DNA of 64,000 nucleotides from Corinectria fuckeliana. Its lineage: Eukaryota > Ascomycota > Sordariomycetes > Hypocreales > Nectriaceae. The notes under the pieces are model-generated. The model did not search any database, was not told where the DNA came from, and was given only the letters and a program-made list of their open reading frames with translations. This document shows positions 23,294-35,768 of this stretch, piece after piece (the stretch's first letter is position 1; each line of letters starts with the position of its first letter). The stretch is from positions 248,001 to 312,000 of the forward strand of contig WPDH01000170.1 in the NCBI GenBank assembly GCA_019137255.1, in the 5' to 3' direction. Both the position numbers and the translations under genes were made by a program.

Positions 23294-24945
23294 TGGGAGC
23301 GACCCGGGCAGCCAGCGCTGCGAGGCAATTCCAGGCCGCGTCTGGGAGGCGACTACGGGCGATGGGAAGCGGTGATATGGCGGACAAGCCGCAGGCGCAG
23401 GACTCGAGCAGCAAAGATGGTGGTTGGACGTAGGACAACGGCGCAGGGAAGTCGATGTGTCTCAGGCGGGATCGAAATCGAGTCGCGAGGGGAGAGAAAA
23501 GCAAAGTTGTTGAAGAGAAGGAAGAAGGGAGGGAAGGCGTGAGGGGAGAAAGGGAGGGGGAGAAGAGGAAAAAGAAACGAGAGCCTGGAGAGACAGACCA
23601 GGGACGTCAACTGGTGAGGTGAGGTGAGGTGCGTGTTGTGGTTTGGCTTTGACTTGACTTCACTTCACTTGGTTGGTTGCTGGACACTTTTTTAGACGGG
23701 ACGAAGACAGGGGACGGGGGGAGTTCACTGCCCCGGATGGAGGGAGCCTACAGCGGGTTGGGTGGCCCAAAGTGCAGCGAGCGTAGCGGGGGTTTGCACC
23801 AGTCACAGAGCCTACACTACCTCAGTAGGTACGTGATTCATTGACGTCGAAAGAGAAGTGCTCGTGGAGGGGACGGATGCCTCAGCAACCACAAGCCGCA
23901 TGTCTGCAGGGGGGATGCACCAGCAATAAGCAATAAGCAACAAGTCACGCTGCCTCTTTACCATCCGGAGCTGCGAGGTCGGAAAACGCGGGCGCGTGCA
24001 AGCTGCACTCGGGGACGCGGAGTCACGCGGACCTCGCAACAACATCAACACGATGGGATGGGAAGAGGAAATCGCCAAAGTACCTCCTTATCTGTCTAAG
24101 TAGGTTAGCTTATCTAATGGTCACAAGGACTCGACTCGACTCGACTCGATTTGGTGCGCCTCGTCAGTCGTCTCCTGTTCTCATAGACCCGATGGATGGA
24201 CGCCTCAACTGGTAGATACCTACCCAAGCGCCAGAGTCACTGGACCACAGCGCCTCAAGGTCTCATCGAAACCCCACTAGATCCACTGAAGCGTTCCAGG
24301 TTCCATTCATAAGTGACTGGGGGAAACAGCTCGGAGGCTGCCGGTACTATGTAAGTTGCTAAGCCAATTCCGGGGGGGCGAGAAACGAAACGACTCCATT
24401 CCAACTTTTAGTGGCCATGGCCGTCTCGCGTCCCGTGCCGAAGGCGGTGGATGAACGTTCTATTTAGATCGATGTCAAGGTACGTGAACTCAATGGGGGT
24501 GGGTGGGTACTCTCAGGTGTTCCCGTGCCTGTCTAGAACAAACTCTAGTACTGGAGACTTGGGTAAGTGATCAAGTTAATACGTCACGTCCACTCGCCCT
24601 AAGACACTCGACGAAGCCGAAGTGATTACATAGCTGCCCTTATGTTCATAGCAGGATTTGAGCCGCATACGCAGGTAAACAAAACAAATGTTAAATTCAA
24701 TGATGGCTTTCTATGATTTTCATTTCCGTATCCGCACCAACAAGCTGAACCCTTCATGCTTGTCTGAATATGCAAAGCATGCTCTTACCCCTTCTCAACC
24801 AATGCTTCCCACATCCTGTCCAACGCCGATGTTGACTATGTATGCATCTAGTGCCTACTCCAATCGCGTATGCACAACACGCCGTAAATGCCGCTGTCTC
24901 TCAAAAACCTTCTTCTCGTGCCGTTATCTTGGCACTCTCCATCCT
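23294..24945. other. intergenic with simple repeats, no gene seen
   Basis: About 1.65 kb upstream of the checkpoint kinase and downstream of the Caf120-like gene. It holds GA/CT-rich sequence at 23500-23600, GGTGA pentamers at 23612-23632, ACTTCACTTC repeats near 23655-23670 and a GACTC pentamer array at about 24128-24148. These look like promoter low complexity. No gene frame is supported. Confidence 0.6.
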
Positions 24946-27900
24946 TCAGAACGCTTGTCCCTGATACTGCGGGTGGACCTTTCGTTGCGGCGGCTGCCCT
25001 GGCTGCACTGCTCCGTACTGGCCCTGCGGCGGTGGCATAAATCGTTGGTCCACCTGCGGAGCCGCCTGGAGAGGGCGCGAGAAACTGGTTTGTCCGTAAC
25101 CCATCTGCGGCTGTCCTCCGTAAGGCGCCCCTCCTGGCCCGTATGGTGCTGGGCCACCTCCTCTACCCATCGCATTGTAGGCGCCCGACGGTGACACGCT
25201 ACGCTCAGCCATCATCTGTTGCTGCTGATAGGCTTGTTGCTGTGCCATCATCTGCTGCTGCTGGGCCATCTGCTGTTGCTGCTGGGCCATTTGCTGCGGG
25301 CTCATTTGTTGCTGGGCCATCATCTGCTGCTGCTGGGCCATCTGCTGCTGGGCCGCCCGTTGTTGTTGGGCCATCTGCTGCTGCTGCTGCGCCATTTGCT
25401 GCTGCGCCATTTGATGTTGATACGCAACGGCCTGCTGTTGCTGTCGCTGGTTGATTGCCTGTTGAGCGACCTGATTGCTGACTCCATGCATCATCTGCTG
25501 CTTTTCACGCTCCCGCGCCTCAATGGCGCCTACAAGGCTGCCCCCCTGGACTTCCTGCCTCTGGTGCTGGTTTCCTGCCATGCTGATCAGGGGGGCCCCA
25601 GTCATCCTAGCCACCTGCTCCTGCTCTCGAGCACTCAGGTGCGAAGACACTTCGCCCGAGCTCGAGTAGTTAAGAGTCGAGTTGGCTCCTCGAGACCCAG
25701 GCCGCGAGAGTAAATCGGCCGAACTACTCCGTGAATGGCGCTGCAGCATATCGTACGAGCTTCTTCGCTTCATTGACGATGGCGTCCCAGATCCCATGCC
25801 GCCCAACGTGTTGCTTGAAGCACTCCGAGCATGGGCCGCCTTCTGTTGCACGTACTCTTCGGCGCTTAACCCCTGAGCTTTAGCACCGGGACTTGTGGTA
25901 CCAGGTTGCCAAGTCATTGTTCGGTTCGAACCATGGGACCCAGTATGTTTATGCGCCGGGGGCGTAGGTCTCTGGTCTGATGGCGAGGGCGATCTGGGTC
26001 CTTGTCCCATCCCGGGCTGCAGGGCACTCGGGTGTTTGTCGCGCTGGTGCTGCTGAGTGGCAGCGTAGTTGATGGTCGGTCCAAAATTGATCTCAGGAAT
26101 ATCAAAACTGTGGTTGGCTGGGATGTCGGGCTCGTCATTTCCGACCGTCTTGAGAACACCAGCTCGAGGTCGCTCGAAAGACTTCTTCGTCTCGCTAGAC
26201 TGATAGGTACTCGCGTAATCGTCGATACTTCTGGACTCGGAAGCGTCATCGTAATGGCTGCTCTGACCGCTCATGTTACTTCCCTGTCGCTGAGGAGGGG
26301 GTCGCCTGTCAGAGTTGGGAGTTCCCTGCCGCAGAGGGTGACGGCTTTGACCTTGATCGTAGGCATAGTGATCTATAATCTCATTCGTCGTTATGGTACT
26401 GCTCCCAGAGATGATCGACGCTTTTTGGCTGTCAAAGGTTGCCGACCTATCAGGAATTGGCTTCCGGTGTGTCATTTGTGGAGGTCCCTGAGGCCCCGGT
26501 GATCCACGTGGACCAGGCCGAAAGTTATTGCCATAGGGAGGACCGTGAGGGAGGGGGCCATGACCCGGAGGGGCACGGGGATCAGATGGTCTCCTGTTAT
26601 TCATCTGACCGTGTGGAGGCGGTCCTTGACCTGGAGGGGCATGGGGATCAGATGGCCGCCTCGAATTCATCTGGCCATGAGGTGGGCCTTGACCAGGAGC
26701 GCGAGGGTCGGAAGGCCGTCGGGCATCTGGCATGGGGCTACGGTTAGGTGGTCCATGGCCAGGCGGAGCACGGGGATCAGATGGCCTCCGATTATTCATC
26801 ATTGGGCCGCCCGGTCCCTGCTCCGGCCGGTAGTTGGGGTTTTGCGGGTGCGGAGATCGAGGAGGTCCCATGTGGCCAGGGGGCAATGGTGACCTTTGGC
26901 CGTCTGCGGTAGACGGACGCGAGTTCGGGCCATAATTGTAGGGACTAGGGGGCCCGTAGGGAGACTGAGCCAAGGGCGATTTGGACCGTTTGTTTGACAG
27001 GTTGAGAGGCGGAGGAAGACCAGTCGACGAGGGATTCTGGCCTGGTGGGCTTAGAGCTTCGCGCGAGCGATTGTCGTTAGCAGATATCCCTACGGGGTTG
27101 GCGTTTTCAAGTACCGGTTGGCCTGATCTCATGGCGTCCCCCTCTCTCCCAACTGAAGAATCCGATTCAATTCGTCCGGTGAGGCCTCCGGCATTAGCCA
27201 GCTGAGCCAAGGTAGTACTCGATAGTCGGCTATTAGCTCGACGAAGCTCAGGCGAATGATATACATTGCTGACCGGCCGGGCCTGGGGGGCGTGATTAAA
27301 AGCCGGTGGGCGGGAAACAGGCTCTGGAGTTTGCATCTGGCGTATCCCATCCAGATCCTTCAGAGGAGTGCCATTGCCGCCTGGACTTTCGTCGAAGTTG
27401 GGACCGTCATAGGGGCGCGTGTTCTCCTGATAGCCTCCAACAGGAGTGTGGCCACGCTGGGGAGATTCGCTATAAGGAGAGTAGTTATTGCGAGGAACGT
27501 TCCCAATGCCGTTAGGATCCGAGGCATTACGAGCACGGTGCTCGGGTACTAGAGGCGGCCCAGGTGGTGCCTTGTCACGCTGGGTATCCGGGGGAGCTGA
27601 GTCCGTCCGGGGCGGTCCCGTCAGGGAATGTGACCGCGAAGATCTAACAGAACCCCGATCACTTTGAAATCCGACCTTCTGTCTCCCGCCAGATGCAGAG
27701 GGCCCATCGCCAAAGCTCAATCTCACACTCTTCCGGCTGTTGCTGCGCGAACGTGTGGATGGAGCATCTTCGACCGCATTCATTCTTGTGCCAGTGGTCT
27801 CCTTTAGCTTTTTTCTCCAATCCTTCTCAAGCCAGCCAGCGCTTCCATCCTCAAGAATGAGGTTGGAGACATCTAGATTCTCCAGATAGCCGTATCGCTT

Positions 27901-29334
27901 GTGCTTGGGCATAGCGAACATGAGAGATCGGGTGTCAAGTACACTGGCAACGAGTCTTCCAGGGCGACCGTAAAGACCAAATGTGTCCCAGGTAGGGAAG
28001 AGAAAGCGCAGTAACATCTCAAAGCCGGTGACTGCAGGATGTGTTTCGGGCATGATGAAGACGAAACCTTCTGTGGCAGAAGGGGGGTCGGTGTGAATGG
28101 AGATGTTGCCTTCAATTTTGAGCAGCGTCGAGGCGTCAATCAATGACTTGGCTTGGGGGTAGATGGCATAGGCCGAATACGCATCGGTGATGGAGGCAAT
28201 TGGCAGTGCTTTCTTCTGCTTTTTGCCATCCTTCTTCGTGTCGTAGAACTTGATGTCGCCCTTCAGAGCGGGAACGGGAGATCGGTCGTAAGGCGATCGC
28301 TTCTTCAACTCCTTCTGGAGCTTGGCATACTCCTTCTCGTCAGGGGGCGAGATGACACACCAACATCGCCTCCAAGGAACTCCAGCGCCAAAGCGGACTC
28401 TAACCCACTCTTCGGTCTTGAAGCGCGATCGCTCCATAACGACACCGATATTGTTGAGCAACTTGCCCTTGCCAGCAATAAGGGCGCCAGTATAGGCCTC
28501 CTGAAGGGACGAATGCTCGAACATGGATAGTCTGATGCCGCCTGTCCATTGGAGAAGGGAATGTCGCGAATTGAAGTGAAGGAGATATCGGTTCCTCCCG
28601 GCGGTGGAGATGCTAAGGATATTTTGCAACGGTTGCTCTTCGCTCGAGCGCGTGGGAAGCGACTCGATCTACGAAGCCTCGCGTGTTAGTGGCGAGGTGT
28701 ATTGTGATGCAGCACGGAAGGGGTCGTTTACCATCTTAATGGAAGCATCGGTCAAGTTGATGAACTTGGGGAGCACTTCACCATCCTCGCCGGCAGCATC
28801 GAGCTCGGCGGCGTCCCATAGCGACAAAACGGTGCCGACGAGCTGCGCGAAGCATTCGGTCCAAGTCCTATCGGGGTTCGGGCGACCCTCTAAAATGACG
28901 TGTTAGCAGCTATCGCAAGGGTGATCTTGGCACCAAGGCCCATGCGGGGAAGGGAGTTGTAGCATACGTGTATTCTGGTCGTCGAGTTTTAGGAAATAGC
29001 CCTCCTGGTACAGCTTGTTGGAATGACTGTTCAGGTAGGTGAAGACGGGCTGAAGCTCCGGTATCGTATCCTCGTTGACATCCATATGGGGCGGATTGTG
29101 AGCCAGGACCATGGACAGGGGCCTTGAGTTGCTGCGCTTGCGCGGTGGGCTATTGATCGGTGAGCCGTTTACCGGAGTGCCATACTCGGGCGGTGTAATG
29201 GCGCGGGAGAAGTCGATGGTGTGGTCGGGAAATGGCTCGGCAACAGAGTTGGTCTTGCGGTGACCTAGAGAAGGGTCGTTTGGAGGAGAGGAGGAAAGTG
29301 GTGGTGTCTTTGTGCCAGCAGAAAACTGTGACAT
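24946..29334 (-). CDS. CAF120: Caf120/Skg3-like PH-domain protein with poly-Gln tail
   Basis: Minus-strand exons 29334-28968, 28889-28732 and 28668-24946 give 1415 aa. After a Ser/Pro-rich N-terminus comes YLNSHSNKLYQEGYFLKLDD, continuing over the first splice into GRPNPDRTWTECFAQLVGT. This is a PH domain with the following conserved block FEHSSLQEAYTGALIAGKG and RVRFGAGVPWRRCWCVISPP. The arrangement fits the Caf120/Skg3 proteins, which associate with Ccr4-Not and localise to growth sites in yeast. The C-terminal half is disordered, with four RRPSDPRAPPGHGPP-like repeats and a long Gln/Met/Ala-rich tract (QQQMAQQQ type) before the end. Introns are 63 and 78 nt. The function is assigned by similarity remembered from yeast, so it is less certain than the domain call. 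Confidence 0.8.
25200..25450 (-). repeat. CAG/CTG-rich tract encoding poly-Gln
   Basis: About 250 bp of imperfect CTG/CCAT-rich repeats on the plus strand, reading on the coding strand as QQQMAQQQ units within the Caf120-like protein. The imperfect nature (interrupted by ATG and GCC codons) should make it fairly stable, but length differences between strains are plausible. Confidence 0.85.
26560..26800 (-). repeat. coding minisatellite, about four 60-70 bp units
   Basis: Four related units encode RRPSDPxAPxGxGPP on the minus strand. On the plus strand the shared word is close to CACGGGGATCAGATGGCCTCC, seen near 26575, 26641, 26703 and 26770. They sit in the proline-rich middle of the Caf120-like protein. 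Confidence 0.8.
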
Positions 29335-32300
29335 GAAAGAGAGTACTGTCCGCGGGGAGAAGTTAGCATTGGCTGGATGGACGAGGTGAGATATTATGGG
29401 CTCCGGCGCCGCGGTGGACTAGGGGGAAAGTATTGCCCGGGCATTGGCTCGGCCGCAGTGGCCCGGGTGGCCAGTGGATAGGCGATCAGAAGCCCAGCGG
29501 TGTCCCTGTAGCCCCTCAGTGGCCCCCCGTAGCTCCCCGTAACTGCCCCCCATGGGCGTTCCATTGCTCGGCGTAGGCTGGACGCTGGGCACTGGGGATT
29601 GGGGTCTGGGCACTCCAATGGGCAACTGCGCCTAGTGACCGCTTAGGCACGCAGCAATCAATGCGCTGACGTTGCAGCATAAAATGAAATAAAAACACAC
29701 AAAACAGAGGACACAGAGTCCCGAACTGGAATGATGCACACACCTCGATTTCGACCCATGCTGACAACGACCGGATATGTCGGGGCAGATTTGGTGAGAC
29801 GAGCTTTGGGTGTTGTTTCCTCGTTGCTGGGAGTTTCTCGCAACCTAGGAGATTAGATGCGCGTGCGGTACGGGTTGCCGAAAGACCCAGAAGCAAGGGC
29901 CAAGGAAGATCGCGGACCCAGAGAAAGGGAGGAGGAAGGGCGCCAGCCACGATAATGTCGTGGACTTGTCGTAGGCTTTTGTTACTTTTCGGATTCCCTT
30001 ACGAGCAAGGGCGACAAGCACAAACAAATTCGACAAGGGTCAACTGGTGGTCGAACGGCGCCGTGGCGGCGGGTCAACTGGCGATTTTTGTTTTCGTATG
30101 AGCGACCTTAAACTGTCTTAGGTCAGGACGCCGTGCCCAGTCCATCCACAGATGCCAAAGTTGGCGCAGCGGCGGAAGCGTCGGACAACTGGCATGTCAG
30201 AGCCCAGCAGGGCCAAGCAACCAAGGTACCCGGGCGCGTGCAGCTGGTCGCAAGACGTGCAACCCCTGGAACGACGGTAGACGACGCAGGCAACGCGGCC
30301 TTGGCGTTCTCGGAGCAGAAACGCGGGTGGAAACTAATACGCTGACTGCGATGCCGGCTCGGGCTCCGTAGATCGTCCGTCGGTGTGGGACTATGGGCGT
30401 GGGTAGTCGTGGGTAGTCCCCTGGGGTGTGGGCGCCAAGCGGGTATAATGACGGTGTCAGTCAGGAACTCGGACTCTGTCAGTCTCTCTTTCTCTCTCTC
30501 AGGGAGCAACGTCAGGGAGAGCGATGTCGTACGTGGATCGCGGGAGGCTGGCAAGCTGGCTACCCAAAACGGGCGTTAGATCAGGTTTCCGACGAGCCGC
30601 TTTCCAAGGTTCAGGCAAGGTTGCGTCCCGGCGGAGGTGGAGGCGGAGGAGGAGGGGCGAAAACTAGACGACAACGCGCGGAGGGGAAGATCGTTGCGAG
30701 GTTTGCGGGATTCTTCTCTCCTCTTCTCTGAGGCCGTCCGTCCCGGTATTTGTCTTTTGGCGTGGGCTACGTGCGGGCTCGATCGATCGATAAGTCGTGG
30801 GTCGGACTGCAGTCGGTGAGGGTGGATGACGATTATGGTCGACGTTGGTCTAGAGTATAGCCTACGTCACCAACAAGCAGCCAAGAGGCTGGGCCAGAAG
30901 TCTAAGTCGGCGGTCGACGTCCAAGACAAGCGCCTCCAAACTCGGCCAAGCAGACAGCCGGACAGGAAATTAGGGTATTAAAATGTAAAGGCCAAGCAAA
31001 GGGGCCTGGCAAGCGGAAAATGGAATGGGCCAGAAGGGAGGGGGGAGGGTGGAGGGGAACATGGCTTTCTAAATACTCTACGGAGTGCGGGTTGGACGGG
31101 ACGGAACTTGGAGCATGAATACCAAGCACAAAGTCTGGCTGGTTATGGGTACATCCGCACACCCTCTCGTATTCCTGTTCCACGGCCTTTGCGTCTGGCG
31201 TCTGCCACGGAGAGGCGAGTGTGAGGTGAGATGCAAGTCAAGTCTCCAGCGTCTCCAGCTGGCAGCCCACAGTCCACAGTCCACAGTCCAGTTACAACCC
31301 GCAGCAATCCAGACCAGCCCGCCATCCAAGTCCCACTGTGTTCATGTTCCAGGCGAGATCGAGACGTGCGTGCGACCTGCGCGAATCTGGACAGCGGGCA
31401 CCAGGTGTCGGTAGTTTCATCATCCGTCCGCTCGGAACCCTTACCTTGACGCAGTGGGCAACCAGGGACGCACAATGGATCCGAAAGGCATCATCTAAGT
31501 GCGGATGGCTCGTTGCCGCCGCGCGCTCCCCTGTTGCAAATGTCAGTATCCACTCTTCACCGCGAATGCCAATTGTCAGTACAACAGTACATATGACAAG
31601 CAGTGGCTGGATGGAATCTGGATCCCTTGGCATGGTGGAGGCGCCATCCTAGTTTACCGCCTGGATTCGTCACGATTGACGCCGAGTTCCCAAATTCCCT
31701 GTCTTCACGTCCCCTCCGCGAAGTATCTACCGCCCATCCCATTGCGCCTATTGTTTCGCTTCGTCGTCGCCCAGTCTGCTTCACTGGCTCCGGCCCAGTC
31801 GTTTGAAACAGCCCTCAGCCAGGGTGTGAGCCCGCTCGTATACGGTATATCACCCACCAGAGAGCCTCCGCCAAACTTCCCCCGAGTGCCAGTGCCATCG
31901 CCAGCTATCCATGATGCTACTCCACTACCTCTACATATGTACAGCGAACCGCCGTCTGGAGGATTCCATCTCAGCCCGACCAGGGGCTTTCCATGCCGTC
32001 CGAGCGGTCCGGGCCATTGCTGTACGGCTTGGCCCTTGGTCCGGCGACCCATCTCATGTCAAGTGAAAGCGAAAGCGATGGATCCAGGGGTCCCTCACCC
32101 TCACATCGGAAAACCTGGAGTAAAGGGCCGTCATTATGATTCCAGAAGGGCTGTGCCGGCGGCCGGCGGAACCAGGAACGGGATGTGGTAGTGACACTAT
32201 CATATTTGGCTTTTGACACACACTTTCTTTCACGCGTACGTACGACGTGGTACCGTATTTTCCACTTTCGTACTTCGTGCATACGTACCATATTCATAGC

Positions 32301-34000
32301 GCACTTCGTAATGATGCTTCGTACTCTCAGCAACCTCGCACGCCAAGAACGCGATTAATCTCCAGCGTCACCGGCATGACCGGCTTGCACCCAGCCTCGC
32401 CCAGGCCTTGCCTAGAGCCAACCATCCCTTTACAGACGAGGATCTCATATGTACGGGCGCCTGTCTATCCCGAGCTTGGCAGTTGCCAACATGGTGGGCT
32501 TGCGCGTTCAAGCAATGGGGCGGCGCTTTGAAGTCCGTCAGTGGCATAGCGACGATTGGCTCGTCCGCGATGCGCCCACCTTGGCTTCACAAGATGTGTG
32601 TTTTCACGGATACAGGACATCCGTACTTCGTACTTGCTACATACACGCGCCGTCGCGCCGCCCACTGCAACCTCCCAGGATCACCGCCACACCAAGTTCG
32701 GTATCATCGGATCATCCGGCGCTACTGCACCATCCACGAACCCGAACATTTCGACCTGTCACCGAAACAGGAAATATAATTTGATGCACCAACGCAAAGC
32801 AGCAAAATGCAAAATGCAAAATGCAAAATGCACCCACCAACCCCATACGTCATTCACCCACCGCCTTCATCGCCGTGATCGTGGTGTCCTCTTGTCCTCT
32901 CGTCCTCCGCTAATCTACTCCGCATACACAAAGGAAGCAAAAAGAACTGTAGGATAGTGCTTTGGAATATTTTCAGCGCCGTACAGGAATAACTTAAGGT
33001 TGCCGTGGGATGGGGTTTGTCTCAACTTCTGGACAAACAACCGCGTTTGGCAAGGTTCCATTCTCTCACCGCCAAGAAATACAACAGGGTGTATTTTCTT
33101 TCTTTGTTTTGGGTTGTGGCATTTCCCTTGCAGCCTTGGTGTGTTTGATCGGCGATCTGCCTCAAACGAAAAGTGGTCATCCCGTCCATACCGCACTTCC
33201 ACCTCCTGGGTTCACGTTTCATGACTTGAGAGCAGCCTTTGCCTAGCCAGCATGATGGCAACACGTGGTCGCTTTCTAAGACCAAACAAGTGCTAACTAC
33301 TGATGGTCCCAGCCAACTAATACTGGTTTTTTTCCTTCTTTCTCATGCAGCCCGCCTCATGATGCCAACACGAGACCCGTGTGCAGTGGTCCAAGCCATT
33401 TATAACACACCGCAGCCTTGATACTGACATCATGCCATTGAGATTAAAATTCATGTCCCGATTTCTTGGACACTGCCCTCCTCAAGACCACCAACAAATG
33501 CGACGGGGCCTCCGGATCGGCCAAGGCGACGCCATGTGCAACTATGATTGGGCATCCGCTATGCACCCTTTCATATTGAGCGTCACAAAGACTCTACGAC
33601 AATGAAATGCTCCAAAATTCAACGCACCGACAACCGCAAGCGCAGATTCGGAAATTTTCCAAAATATAGAGGGATTTCCTTCTTCCTCGGATCAGAATTC
33701 GCTGGTCGCTGCCAGAGGAAGGGGTTGTGACTGAATCATTATAGGTGCTTGAGTCAAATAGGCTAGGTACCAGGTAATTAGAGAGGTGACATCTACATGC
33801 TAAGCAAATGGCTGCGATAACCGGCCCATCACGTGTCTCAACAAACAACCCCCAATGTATCTCTCCTCCGCCACGGCCTGGCCCTCAGGTATCTCTGGTC
33901 TCTTTTGGTTTCCTTTGTCATCCCTTTGAGAGCAAAGAAGTGAACCCACCACAGGTTGCGGCCAGCAACTCAGCGGACAGCGCCAGTGTTGATAGCTGGA
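29335..34000. other. 4.7-kb gene-empty interval
   Basis: The longest stretch in the GC-balanced part without a supported gene, lying between the starts of two divergent genes. It holds a (GCAAAAT)x4 array at about 32802-32831, CAGTCCA repeats near 31267-31290 and clustered CGTACTTCGTAC-like words at 32230-32330 and 32630. Many short frames are present on both strands; the longest (31499-32191 plus, 230 codons) has no conserved-looking motif. An unseen non-coding RNA or lineage-specific gene cannot be excluded. Confidence 0.55.
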
Positions 34001-35271
34001 ATGCGCAGTCCATTGCCATCACTCCTGGCGTCTACCCCGACATCCTTCCCACGATCACTCCCAGTCCAACGCCTGGCATGGCCGCCCTGCTGTGAGAGGA
34101 GGTTTGCTTCGGCTGCATCACCACCCTCCCCTCCGAATGCAACTTCGTTTCCCATACAAAGACTGCCCTTTCGATTTGAAACTGGAGTTGCTCTATTTGC
34201 AAAGCGGACTCCCCGCCCTTTTCCCCCGCCCTTTCTCTCCCCGCCATCCGCCTCCTTCTCAGATGCTCTGAGCACTCACCATCGGAGTCGCGATCGTCGC
34301 GCATTCGTCAACGGACAGCACATCAGAGGCCGGACAAACGGCGACGACGCTGTTTACACGAGCGATTATTTCATCTGTGCAAACGATGGAGTGGGAGCAT
34401 GGGCTACGCGCCCTCGGGGTCATGCTGGGTATCCTGCCGGAACTTGCCCGAGGTTATTCACAGTCTTGCTAACCCCGGCACAGCCTCTGGGCACGATTAA
34501 TTTTGCATTTCTGGTCGAATGCGATTGACGAGGAAGTGGCCCGATACCTTTCCAACGAGCAACCGTGCGAACCCAACCCGATTGCCAACCTACAGACCGC
34601 CTATGAGCAAACCCTCAAAGCGACCGAAGCGCATGACTGCCTAGGTACCACGACGACCTGCGGGGCACAGTTGCACTTCAAGGTCAGTCCGGATGATGAG
34701 TCAGGGTCAACTACATCGCCTTTGCTATACGTGACCAATATCGGCGATTGTAAGGTCTTGGTGCTTCGACCCAAAGGCGAGGAGGTGATATACCGGACGA
34801 CAGAACAATGGCACTGGTTTGATTGCCCCCGTCAGCTGGGGACGAACAGCCCCGACACTCCCAACAACATTGCAGTTATGGATAGGGTGGATCTGGAAGT
34901 AGGCGACATTGTGCTCGCCATGAGTGACGGAGTTACAGATAATTTATGGGAACATGAGATCGTGACGTCGGTGCTCAAGAGCGTCCAGGATTGGGAGTCT
35001 AGCCCAGATGCAGGAACGCACGAAGATCGCACCGGAGGTCGCAATGGGGGCATGGACGCAGCCGCGCGAGATCTTGTCGCCGCGGCGAAGAAGATTGCCT
35101 TCGATCCCTTCGCCGAGAGCCCCTTCATGGAGCATGCGATCGAGGAAGGATTGGCCAGTGAGGGTGGTAAGTTCGCTAATCTACGGTAATGAGCAGAGTA
35201 TTAAGCCTTGAGCAGGAAAACCCGACGATATAAGCGTTGTCGCCGCGCTGTGCGTTACAAACGATAAATGA
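34001..35271 (+). CDS. PTC7: PTC7-like PP2C protein phosphatase
   Basis: Exons 34001-34428, 34484-35166 and 35216-35271 give 388 aa. The first ~60 residues are Arg/Ser/Pro-rich with few acidic residues, consistent with a mitochondrial presequence. PP2C motifs follow in order: NGDDAVYTSDYFICANDGVGAW (metal-binding Asp in DGVG), RPRGHAGLWARLILHFW restored across intron 1, GTTTTCGAQL, VTNIGDCKVLVLR, LAMSDGVTDNLWEHEI, and KPDDISVVAAL restored across intron 2. The SpoIIE/PP2C-type Ptc7/Azr1 family acts in mitochondria, where Ptc7 activates coenzyme Q synthesis in yeast. The last exon is only 56 nt. If unspliced, the frame would end early (KFANLR) without the metal-binding KPDD. The start at 34001 is the in-frame ATG that keeps the presequence-like region. 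Confidence 0.88.
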
Positions 35272-35768
35272 GGTTAGTTCAACTGCGATGGGAGAGTGTC
35301 AGGCTTCCTCGATGAATGTGAGGAGAATATGTTCACCAACTAAGTGTCGAGGCGTCGACGGTTATGAGGAAGAACCCTGATATAGACCCCAAGGCCATAT
35401 CAGAAAGCCTAGGTTATATTCCATACTTGAGCGCTAACTCAGGTATTTTGGTTGGGTTTTTTGTAAAACCTAGCATCAAGATGGCATAAAAAGCATGCAT
35501 CATGTGTAGTAGAGTACTATGTAATAATGACCGGGATGACGACGGATCTGGTAGAATTCGAAGATGCGGTGGTAATAAGATCCATTGCGGGACAGTGGGG
35601 CAAAGCCTAGTGGGCTGGCTTTATCGCACGTGCCAACAGGTTCTGATAAGAATTTTATTTCACGACGCCAGCCTTTGCCGTCTTGAACTTTTGCTGCCGC
35701 CGCATGACTTCTTGTCGCAACTGTTAACAAACCCAAACTTGTAATTTGCGCAAAAGCCAAACTTCAAG
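35272..35768. other. intergenic, no gene seen
   Basis: About 500 bp between the phosphatase and UTP23 genes. It is somewhat AT-rich, with no repeat or coding frame that stands out. Confidence 0.55.

Noticed and set aside
25914..25945. GGTTCGAACC resembling a tRNA T-loop
   Set aside because: Lies inside the Caf120-like coding frame and there is no cloverleaf around it.
30123..30554. 143-codon minus-strand frame
   Set aside because: Low-complexity Ser/Thr/Pro/Arg composition, no splice signals or recognisable motif.
31499..32191. 230-codon plus-strand frame in the gene-empty interval
   Set aside because: Begins at GTG, Pro/Arg/Cys-rich without conserved-looking segments; likely a chance frame in GC-rich DNA.
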